NCBI GenBank assembly: GCA_036940085.1
Contig: JALLBK010000743.1
Coordinates: forward strand, 1-12,705
Direction: 5' to 3'
DNA length: 12,705 bases
From: Discostella pseudostelligera
Taxonomy: Eukaryota; Bacillariophyta; Thalassiosirophyceae; Thalassiosirales; Thalassiosiraceae
Shown here: positions 6,486 through 12,705 of the stretch, piece by piece
How the letters are laid out: every line of letters begins with the position of its first letter
Position numbering within the stretch: the first letter of the stretch is position 1
Notes under the pieces: generated by a model
The model's input: the letters and a program-made list of their open reading frames with translations, nothing else
Told to the model about the DNA's origin: nothing
Database searches by the model: none
Made by a program: the position numbers and the translations under genes

Positions 6486-8152
6486 TCATATGGCGATGCC
6501 TCCGCCCAGATCTTCACACACTAGTCTTTCCAAGAACATTCGTCGCGCTACGTCGGTTAGTATTTCGTCCAACGCAAGATCCTCGCTCATTTTCTTGTAC
6601 TGTGCTGCGTCTAGATATTCTTTTGGAGTCCATGAAGCCTTCGCAATCGAAGCTGAACCCAGGTTATTCTTCTCCTGACCATCATCTCGCTTTGCTTGTG
6701 AAATGTGAGGTCTTACCCGTGTAGTTAACGAAGTGACCTTGGCAAACCCCAGGATCGACCGGACTTGTGGTGCGCCATATGCCAACCATTCCATTGCAAG
6801 GACGATATTGAATTTCGACAATGTGTCTATTGCCGTGGCCATTAACTTTTGTCGCTCTTTCGAATGGTCACCTTTGAAATATTGACCAACTCCATCCTGT
6901 GGGTCAGCAAAGGTTGTGGTGTAGATATTCCATAAATCTTTCCGTTTGTCCCACCACTTATGCACATCCTTTTGATGACATCCTCTGTCTTCAATGCACT
7001 CGAAACGAAATTGACTTAATGCTCTATCCAGTGGCTTACGAAAGGATGTCGCGAAGACAGCTGGTAGATCAAAGTGTCGGCTGACGTCAAAGTTCTCCCA
7101 CTCATTCCCCGCTATTCTATAGCCCGAGGCCTCCATGCGCGTTATAATGTCTTGATTTGACCACGAGTGCACTAATGTAGCAATGCGCAATCCGAGAGAA
7201 TAGAGAGATGCATAAGAATGATCGATCAGCAGCTGCAAAAATCTCCACTACGAAAGTACGGGAAGAGAGAAATGAGAGGACTTACAATAGCCAGCATTCT
7301 TATTGCCAGACCACCCCATATCAGGCATGCAATAATAGCGTGGCTGAGCACTTTTCGGGAGATTCTCCTCTGCCAAACTGCAAAAATCGGTACCTCCCGC
7401 CTATTGATTTTATTTCATGGACATTCGATTGGGCAAATAATTGTGAGCATCGTTTCATCATAGACTAGAGTGTGAAATTGAGAGGTGCAACTCTACAAGA
7501 CGACGACACTTACCTTCCTTAAATGTTGAAAGAATAAAAATGTCCCCTTCTTTCCATCTCTAAAATCTCTCGCCTTTTGTTCCACCCTTGCATCGGGCAA
7601 CGTAATCCGTTCATCATTACTCGGACAGGGAAATAATTGTTGTATTTCCTGAATTGTTAGCACACGTCCCAATTCCGTTTCCTGTTGCAGTAATTGCTGA
7701 TCAAATTGACGTGTACCGAATGGATCCTCTCGTTCGAGTCTATCGAGTGTGTCGGTAGGTTCGAGTGCAGCAAGTTCTTGGGCAATGTTGAAGAAGTGAT
7801 TGTATCCCCCCGCTACTGTTGTGGATATCTGTGGAAGGTTGTTGTTGGCCAAATTACGTAACAAACCTGACTTATGAGCAGGTTGCGGCGGCTCGACAAT
7901 TACTTGATCCAATGATTTTTTTGATAGTCTGTCCCCAGCTCCTATTCCTCCTCGCCGCTGGTCACTGCTACTCTCAAAGGATGAAATAAAACTTTGATAA
8001 ATCCAAAGGATAACTGCCACAATGACAACTATGCCAACGAGGAATGCCGTCTCAATGACAGTACTATCCCGAAATGCCGCGCTGAGGGCCGGTCGTCGAG
8101 AGGAGGAATTGGATTGCTTAATTCGCGTGCGTCGGCGTCGAGCAGTTTGCAT
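6486..8152 (-). CDS. Three-exon type II membrane (Golgi-type) sulfotransferase, 479 aa
   Basis: Predicted PAPS-dependent sulfotransferase, probably acting on glycans in the Golgi lumen. Spliced model on the minus strand: exon 1 8152-7514, exon 2 7400-7286, exon 3 7171-6486 (stop TGA). Residues 1-33 are basic and cytosolic, and 36-52 form a single TM anchor (FLVGIVVIVAVILWIY). A linker of about 150 residues follows. The 5'-phosphosulfate loop reads FFQHLRK, then AGGTDFC, across the exon 1/2 junction (residues 207-220). After it come RYYCMPDMGW in exon 2 and the 3'-phosphate motif RKPLDRALSQF at 296-306. The C-terminal region is rich in charged helices. Joining the exons restores continuous family-like sequence at both junctions, which supports the model strongly. 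Acceptor substrate is unknown. It is divergent from SDHAF1, with a 615-bp shared upstream region. Confidence 0.82.
7172..7285 (-). other. Sulfotransferase intron 2 (114 bp, phase 1)
   Basis: Donor GTAAGT after ...GGC TAT T, and acceptor CTACATTAG before TGCACTCGTGG. The split codon T|TG gives Leu252 in AGY-L-HSWSNQD. Two earlier acceptor-like sites (CGTAG, TTTGCAG) would put exon 2 and exon 3 in different frames and are disfavoured. Confidence 0.8.
7401..7513 (-). other. Sulfotransferase intron 1 (113 bp, phase 0)
   Basis: Donor GTAAGT immediately after the Lys codon of FFQHLRK, and acceptor AATCAATAG immediately before GCG GGA GGT. Removal joins K213 to A214 and completes the PAPS-binding loop. 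A downstream TTTTTGCAG acceptor was considered, but it would delete the AGGT part of the loop. Confidence 0.82.
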
Positions 8153-8352
8153 TCTTTGATTTGAGCGCCAATAGTATGACCAGTGGACGAAGAAAAGATG
8201 AAGATGAAGGTGGAGAAGAACTTAGATGAGGTGGTGATATTATGACGATGAACGTAGTGGTATCTCTAGTGGCGAGCCGATTTTTTTTCACGGTCATGTC
8301 GATTGCCGCCGCTGCCGAATTGTGGCAAGTTTTTGTGGATGGTTTTGCTGAT

Positions 8353-8380
8353 CTCTCTCTCTCTCTAGAGAGAGAGAGAG
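8353..8380. repeat. Perfect 28-bp palindrome (CT)7(AG)7
   Basis: Seven CT units run directly into seven AG units with CTAG at the centre, giving a self-complementary 28-mer with no spacer. It could extrude as a cruciform, fold as a perfect RNA stem, or present GAGA-type repeats on both strands. It lies about 200 bp upstream of the sulfotransferase ATG and 390 bp upstream of the SDHAF1 ATG. Confidence 0.9.
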
Positions 8381-8417
8381 CGCCAATACATCTTCCCGCC
8401 ATTTTCGCCGCGCCACA

Positions 8418-8640
8418 CATTCAAACGCGAGAAACGTGTCTGACTCATTTACAGAGGAACAGTACAAATTCCACATACTGAATCGCTAATTTCGAAATTT
8501 GAATTTGTGAACCCATTCAAAAGCACATTCACGTAGAAGAACAGTACTACAAAGTTTACATTCGGAATTGGACACGTAGCTACATACAGCCCTATCTTCA
8601 AAATTAAAAATTTAATTTGAGCACCCATTCAAACGCGAGA
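8418..8640. repeat. Degenerate ~100-bp tandem repeat
   Basis: Three unit starts are visible. CATTCAAACGCGAGA occurs at 8418-8432 and again, identical, at 8626-8640, and CATTCAAAAGC begins a middle unit at 8514. The two complete units are about 96 and 112 bp. Each contains GAACAGTAC (8457-8465, 8539-8547) and ends in AATTTGAATTTGTGAACC or AATTTAATTTGAGCACC. The units are strongly diverged, so this is an old duplication or conserved modules within a promoter. Confidence 0.6.
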
Positions 8641-8697
8641 TGATTACCTACCTTTTAGTTTTAGTGGGAACTACATCAACTATGATGTTGTGTAAAA

Positions 8698-8717
8698 GGG
8701 AAGGAACTCACCTTCCC
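8698..8717 (+). other. Small inverted repeat before SDHAF1
   Basis: GGGAAGG, a 6-base loop AACTCA, then CCTTCCC: a perfect 7-bp stem located 51 bp upstream of the SDHAF1 ATG and just before an upstream ATG. It may lie in the 5' leader; function unknown. Confidence 0.45.
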
Positions 8718-8724
8718 TTCCGCC

Positions 8725-8850
8725 ATGACTCTCCCTATCGTACTGCCATTCGATCATTACAATCAAAATGGCTCCCATCGCACGTCTCTCCGGCTTACAA
8801 AAGGACGTCTTAGCACTGTATCGCTCTATCCTTCGGGAATCTATTCGTAA
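8725..8850 (+). other. Overlapping upstream ORF of SDHAF1 (41 codons)
   Basis: An ATG in favourable context (CCGCCATGA) lies 43 nt before the SDHAF1 ATG in another frame. Its frame runs through the main start and stops at TAA 8848-8850. If transcripts begin upstream of 8725, scanning ribosomes would meet it first and SDHAF1 translation could be reduced. The transcription start is not known. Confidence 0.35.
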
Positions 8851-9208
8851 AGATCGGAAGGTGGCATCATCTTTATTGTCATCGTCGTCGACGTCGTCGT
8901 CGTCGTCTGCGTCTTCTCAGCAGCAAGCAACTCCTACGGATGCCACCGACGAAGCTGCTGCGGCTGCATCGTCTTCGCATCATCACCAGCATCGTTCACC
9001 CTTTGTTAGAATAATACATTCATCGTCCAACGACAGCAGTGCAGCAACAAATACAACAACATTAGACTACGCACGGAAAAAATTCCGCCAGGAGGCAGCA
9101 CAAGTACCACGATCCGATTTCAAGACTATTGAATACAAAATAAGAAAAGGAAGGAAACAATTGGAATTATTGAAAATGCCAGGTGTAAATGTTGTGGGTG
9201 GGGCATAG
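8768..9208 (+). CDS. SDHAF1: SDHAF1, LYR-motif succinate dehydrogenase assembly factor, 146 aa
   Basis: SDHAF1 is a mitochondrial matrix LYR protein that helps mature the iron-sulfur subunit of succinate dehydrogenase (complex II). The N-terminus carries L17-Y18-R19 within LQKDVLALYRSILRE, the defining LYR motif. The C-terminal half has FRQEAAQVPRSDFKTIEY (106-123) followed by KIRKGRKQLELLK, which is diagnostic of SDHAF1 among LYR proteins. Between these lies an insertion of roughly residues 32-98 made of Ser, Ala, Thr, His and Gln, partly encoded by a TCG repeat at 8881-8907. Known SDHAF1 proteins join the two helices almost directly. No phase-compatible intron removes the insert cleanly, so I keep it as coding. 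No separate presequence is seen, as is usual for small LYR proteins. Confidence 0.88.
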   Translation: MAPIARLSGLQKDVLALYRSILRESIRKDRKVASSLLSSSSTSSSSSASSQQQATPTDATDEAAAAASSSHHHQHRSPFVRIIHSSSNDSSAATNTTTLDYARKKFRQEAAQVPRSDFKTIEYKIRKGRKQLELLKMPGVNVVGGA

Positions 9209-9606
9209 TAAAAAATATGATGATGGGCTTGGAATAATGATAGCTATGGTAAGGGTTCAGAGGTGGACTTTGTGTTGTCAGTGAGTCAGCGGTGACTTGA
9301 ATCTAAAACCTGAAGAATGCGCAGTAGAAACTGGTAGGAAGAGGCATTCGTCCAACAATACCGTAAGAAAGCAATGCTGGATCGACACCATAATTCACCA
9401 TGTGAAAATACAAAATACAAGTGTGTCGAATTGTGGTCTCGGGGCACTTCGACATCCCGAGAAAATTGCAGCTGGAATTGGAATTGCAGACAGAGTGCTT
9501 CGAGCACATTTGCACTTTTCAACGACCATATTATGCACAGGGACCGGTTTAACATTACAATCGGCACATTCTTCGTAAATATTGGGTAGCGAACGAATGA
9601 CTCCCA
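9209..9606. other. Convergent 3' region between SDHAF1 and CCZ1
   Basis: These 398 bp lie between two convergent stop codons and should contain both 3' UTRs and polyadenylation sites. Overlapping frames stay open on both strands between 9286 and 9607, but none has an ATG with recognisable homology. I see no repeat, RNA gene or defined terminator. Confidence 0.5.
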
Positions 9607-12489
9607 TTAAGAAATATGTGGTATCAAATGTTCTTGCACGCGCGTCACAGCTTTTTGTACATGATTGATTGTCGCAAACACGCCAGTGTCTAGAATGATG
9701 TATAATTCAATGTTGCCCATAGAACGGCCCCAGACCCACCCCTGTGGCAAATAGGTACACATTTCTTTCGACTTTCTGGCAGTCGGCTTTATACAATCGT
9801 CGTCGTTACCGGGATGTGCAGTGAATTCTATCATCGGGGAATAATTTTCATAGTGGGACGATAAGCACCTCATCTCGTTGAACATGTCGTCCAATGCAAT
9901 AATGATTTCCAGCGGTAAATATGCAGCAAGCTTGTGACGACAATCTAGCATGTTGGTGTATTTCGACGGAGGAAGAGGAGGGCGTGCTGTTGCGTAGCGT
10001 TCCCTACTAATTGTATCTTTCGACTTGGGACTATTGCTGAACAATTTTTGTATGGATTTGAACGGTGAATTATTGTCGTCGACCTTGCTGACCTTGTGTG
10101 TCGTTCGATGAAACTCATTGGAAGATAAGTCATGTTGACTCATTAGTATGAAGCTGTTTTTGTCAGTATCAATGCATATAATGTCCATACCAGCTACCCC
10201 TTGGAAGGAACTCTGGCTAGTTCTATCTTCGATGGGTGTAATTAATGCTGGATCTACGGTGTGGGAAGAGAATGACTTGCAAAACGTTGTCAACTTATCC
10301 TCGAGGAAGCAGAGAATGTCTACAATGATTTGGGTTGTGCCACCAACAAGTTGATTGCTCTTTCCATTCGTCTCTGTGCTCGTCTTGTGGTCTGCAATGT
10401 TGTGTGGTAATGCCCAGTCTCCCTCCGACCTCGGTCTATCAAAAAATAGGATGAAAATGAATTCCGGGTGCTCAAACATGGCGGCGTATGTTTCTGTTTC
10501 CTCGTCATCATCAGTTGTGTTGTAACTTGGCGTGTGAGAGAGGTGTACGCGCTGGACCCAGACATGCTGCTTTATATTGTGGATAAAAAGGGAAATGATG
10601 TATCCATCAGTATTTGATACTGGGGACGGATGTTCCACGTAACTTCCATCAGTGCTCGTTCTCCCGTTTCCAGGTGGTGAGGATGACTGCATGTTTGTAT
10701 TGTCAGTTGTCTCCTCTCCTCTTGTGGAAAGATTCGACATCCACCTTACAAACAATGCTTCATTGTCGTCATTCTCAGTGATCTTATCTGGAGTAGAGTC
10801 GTACTGATTATTGTTGTCATTGCAATTATTTTGATTGGATCGGAAATATTCAACAATCATGCAAGCAGATTTGCCTTTCAATTCTTCCTGGCCGTCATTA
10901 TTTGGTACGCATTCGGACAGGATGTGCCGGTTCTGGTGAAAGAAGCTCATTCCGGATAATGTTGAAGTATCGTTGCGACCCATCAACTTCGGCACTTCTT
11001 GAAACAGCATTGATTTCATGAAGTCGGCGGCCGCGTGAGACACAGATGGATTCGGTAAGAACGGGGGATGCTGTCCACGTGCTGAGTCGAAGATCGCGCT
11101 ACATATTTGCCCTCGACGAATTGGAGATGGCACCATGTCTACTACGCACCTCCCAACTCCACCTTGAATAATTTCGCTCACATCCTGCATTTCAAACAAC
11201 CACTTGTCAAAAAATTTGACGAGATCTTCTCTCAGCTTTGTAATCGGCAACCTCTTCAGCAAACTATGAATCCGGTCCTCACAATGTCTGCGCCGACGTT
11301 CCCAATCACTGAGCTCGACATCGTTCACTATTCCGTCAAGCGTATCTGCGATCTCAATAACACTGTCGTTTGCGCCACTTGCGTATCTAAGTTCACACAT
11401 GAGTTTGCGATGTTCGCGACGGAGATTGAATAGTTTTTCAACTCCATCATATCGATAATCATCGCCAGAGAGACTATTTTGTTTCCCAGCTTCCCGATTG
11501 AAGATGCTAGTGCTGAGTTTCTGCAAATTCCATCCTGAGTTGCGGAGATGGATATTTTCCAATGATGAACTTTCAACTCTCTCGTTCAAACCATTCGGTG
11601 TTGCTAACTCCTGAATTGTATCATCTTCTATTATGAGCGTATCGGAATAATTCGTAGGCATGCCATCATTATCATGAATCGAATCGATATCATTCGATCG
11701 TTCCAAATGTTTTGATCGTAGTAATCGTCGGTGTATGCCACCCCCGAACATAATTGAAAAGACAGCATGTATTTGTCGTATAGATTTCGTTATTGCTGAT
11801 GGGTCGGCACCAAATCTTATGTGTCGTTGTGAATGATCTAACTTCCTGTTGACACGAGGAATCTGTGCTATGGCGATGATATCTCCGCCCAACTCAAGTG
11901 GAACAAATACCAACGTTGAATTAGTGAGATGCACTACATGAGCATCTGGGACTTCATCCCCGGGTGGTGAGCAACTATTGCTTCCATCGCTGAGAATATT
12001 CTGTGGTTGCAACGCCTGAGGCAACGAACGTAGTGCACGACAAATTCCTGCAAATCTAACAGCATCTTCCGTGGCATAATCGGAGGGAGGATTCATTTCC
12101 CTGGATGTACAATTACTTGTATTACTTTCGTCACCTTCCTGCATCTGACAAACCTCCTTTGATATCGACGAAACATGCCGGACCCCATCCCGTGAGTAGT
12201 GTAAAGAATGATCATAATAATACAAAATGAATTCGCCATGCTCCTCCAAGGAGGCATCTTCGCTCAATGATGTAGGTTGTGGATTCCTCCTGCGCTGATT
12301 TGTTTGATGGACTTCAGAGGGAGATAGCGGCATCAACCCCTCGTGCAATATAATTAATCTCTGAATAAATACGAGAGGGGCTGCTGGCATTGCTCCATAG
12401 TGACCGTCTGCGGAGCCATTTGCACAGTGAGCGGCGTACGGTGGTGATGAGCTCCGAAGGCCAGTATCTGCGACGAGTTTACGAAACAT
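9607..12489 (-). CDS. CCZ1: CCZ1-like vacuolar fusion protein, 960 aa
   Basis: CCZ1 pairs with MON1 to form the guanine-nucleotide exchange factor for Rab7 on late endosomes and vacuoles. The N-terminal longin-type region is recognisable at about 85-212: EFILYYYDHSL, then EDAVRFAGICRALRSL, then VHLTNSTLVFVPLELGGDIIAIAQIP. The C-terminus (about 915-957) has WVWGRSMGNIELYIIL and TINHVQKAVTRV, matching the closing beta strands and helix of CCZ1. The middle holds a hydrophobic strand segment FIFILFFDRPR and another at LEIIIALDDMF, probably the second and third longin-like domains. They are separated by Ser/Asn/Asp-rich inserts such as the Asn-rich stretch near 550. The protein is about twice the usual animal CCZ1 length, through insertions. 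One uninterrupted exon. HPS4 or inturned, which share the fold, are less likely given the C-terminus. Confidence 0.78.
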   Translation of the reverse strand: MFRKLVADTGLRSSSPPYAAHCANGSADGHYGAMPAAPLVFIQRLIILHEGLMPLSPSEVHQTNQRRRNPQPTSLSEDASLEEHGEFILYYYDHSLHYSRDGVRHVSSISKEVCQMQEGDESNTSNCTSREMNPPSDYATEDAVRFAGICRALRSLPQALQPQNILSDGSNSCSPPGDEVPDAHVVHLTNSTLVFVPLELGGDIIAIAQIPRVNRKLDHSQRHIRFGADPSAITKSIRQIHAVFSIMFGGGIHRRLLRSKHLERSNDIDSIHDNDGMPTNYSDTLIIEDDTIQELATPNGLNERVESSSLENIHLRNSGWNLQKLSTSIFNREAGKQNSLSGDDYRYDGVEKLFNLRREHRKLMCELRYASGANDSVIEIADTLDGIVNDVELSDWERRRRHCEDRIHSLLKRLPITKLREDLVKFFDKWLFEMQDVSEIIQGGVGRCVVDMVPSPIRRGQICSAIFDSARGQHPPFLPNPSVSHAAADFMKSMLFQEVPKLMGRNDTSTLSGMSFFHQNRHILSECVPNNDGQEELKGKSACMIVEYFRSNQNNCNDNNNQYDSTPDKITENDDNEALFVRWMSNLSTRGEETTDNTNMQSSSPPGNGRTSTDGSYVEHPSPVSNTDGYIISLFIHNIKQHVWVQRVHLSHTPSYNTTDDDEETETYAAMFEHPEFIFILFFDRPRSEGDWALPHNIADHKTSTETNGKSNQLVGGTTQIIVDILCFLEDKLTTFCKSFSSHTVDPALITPIEDRTSQSSFQGVAGMDIICIDTDKNSFILMSQHDLSSNEFHRTTHKVSKVDDNNSPFKSIQKLFSNSPKSKDTISRERYATARPPLPPSKYTNMLDCRHKLAAYLPLEIIIALDDMFNEMRCLSSHYENYSPMIEFTAHPGNDDDCIKPTARKSKEMCTYLPQGWVWGRSMGNIELYIILDTGVFATINHVQKAVTRVQEHLIPHIS

Positions 12490-12705
12490 AATTATTTGGC
12501 ATAGGGTGGGTCGATTGTACGCTCAATCAAGCGCTGGATGTCGAATGCGGCGATGCTGTGCATGAAGCCCAAGTGCATCTACTACTTCCTTTTATTCTTT
12601 CAATCAACTATCAACAACAACACCGACTTCGCCCATCATCTTTATCAATAATTCGTTGAAGTGGTGATTGGTGGTGGTTGGTGGAGGTTGGTGGTGGTGC
12701 TCATC
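12490..12705 (-). promoter_or_regulatory. CCZ1 5' leader with three short upstream ORFs
   Basis: Reading toward the CCZ1 ATG on the minus strand there are ATG-started ORFs at 12704-12645 (19 aa), at about 12640 (11 aa) and at 12578-12492 (28 aa). The last ends with TAA only two bases before the CCZ1 ATG. The outer end is GGT/TTGG-rich on the plus strand (12661-12699), i.e. ACC-rich on the transcript strand. Whether these lie inside the mRNA depends on the unmapped transcription start. Confidence 0.35.
12661..12699. repeat. GGT/TTGG-rich simple repeat
   Basis: An irregular run of GTGGT and TTGGTGG units on the plus strand with many GG doublets. It could form a two-tier G-quadruplex, or simply be low complexity upstream of CCZ1. 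Confidence 0.6.

Larger units (their letters stand above)
8153..8767. promoter_or_regulatory. Divergent intergenic region between sulfotransferase and SDHAF1
   Basis: No protein gene is supported here. The 615 bp must hold the promoters and 5' leaders of both flanking genes. It contains a perfect (CT)7(AG)7 palindrome, a degenerate tandem repeat, a small hairpin and an upstream ATG, each listed separately. AT-rich tracts (for example 8598-8620, AAAATTAAAAATTTAATTTG) could include core promoter elements, but no clear TATA box can be assigned. Confidence 0.55.

Noticed and set aside
7218..7468. Plus-strand frames at 7208-7468
   Set aside because: They lie across exon 2 and the introns of the sulfotransferase on the opposite strand and have no recognisable content.
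4927..8152. A sulfur-metabolism gene cluster or operon
   Set aside because: The two genes are on opposite strands in a eukaryotic genome, the sulfotransferase has introns, and neighbouring genes are unrelated; co-function is not supported.
8118..8481. Open frames through the (CT)7(AG)7 palindrome
   Set aside because: They encode Ser-Leu/Glu-Arg dipeptide runs created by the repeat and have no homology.
9286..9607. Overlapping open frames on both strands between SDHAF1 and CCZ1
   Set aside because: Plus frames begin at non-ATG codons; the minus frames have no recognisable domain, and the one from 9607 overlaps the CCZ1 stop. Treated as 3' UTR sequence.
1..12705. CRISPR arrays, tRNA/rRNA genes, transposon ends
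   Set aside because: I found no regularly spaced identical repeats, no cloverleaf-like tRNA with consensus boxes, and no transposase or long terminal inverted repeats by reading.

Overview
This window looks like nuclear DNA of a unicellular stramenopile alga, most plausibly a centric diatom. The evidence is: intron-poor genes on alternating strands; short GT-AG introns of about 94-114 bp (two in a sulfotransferase gene, one in a TMEM65-like locus); abundant Ser/Thr/Asn/Gln low complexity inside proteins; and eukaryote-only families (SDHAF1, CCZ1, TMEM65). No rRNA, tRNA, transposon, CRISPR array or bacterial operon structure was seen. The species assignment is inference.

Layout, left to right. 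Positions 1-1148 are mostly non-coding, with a possible Cys-rich exon remnant on the minus strand at the left edge, a 35-bp direct repeat and simple-sequence tracts. At 1149-2927 (+) is a type II membrane metzincin metalloprotease with a long disordered cytosolic tail. At 3200-4465 (-) is a broken TMEM65-family gene with recognisable parts but interrupting stops and frameshifts. At 4466-4926 is a divergent leader/promoter region with a dense cluster of TGTCG/CGACA pentamers. At 4927-6435 (+) is a PLP-dependent cystathionine gamma-synthase/lyase family enzyme. At 6486-8152 (-) is a three-exon Golgi-type sulfotransferase whose splicing I worked out from the sequence; its PAPS-binding loop is rebuilt only when intron 1 is removed. 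At 8153-8767 is a divergent promoter region with a perfect 28-bp (CT)7(AG)7 palindrome and a degenerate ~100-bp tandem repeat. At 8768-9208 (+) is the LYR-motif protein SDHAF1. At 9607-12489 (-) is a 960-residue CCZ1-like protein. At 12490-12705 is the CCZ1 leader with three short upstream ORFs.

The genes look like independent housekeeping or cell-biology genes rather than one pathway. SDHAF1 and the TMEM65-like locus point to mitochondria, CCZ1 to late-endosome/vacuole Rab7 activation, the sulfotransferase to sulfated glycans in the Golgi, and the PLP enzyme to sulfur amino-acid metabolism. The last two both touch sulfur metabolism and converge with 50 bp between stop codons, but this is probably coincidence. 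I found no convincing novel multi-gene system. The most rewarding targets are the decayed TMEM65 locus, the CGACA cluster, the UIM-like tail of the metalloprotease, the Ser-rich insert of SDHAF1, and the repeats between the sulfotransferase and SDHAF1.
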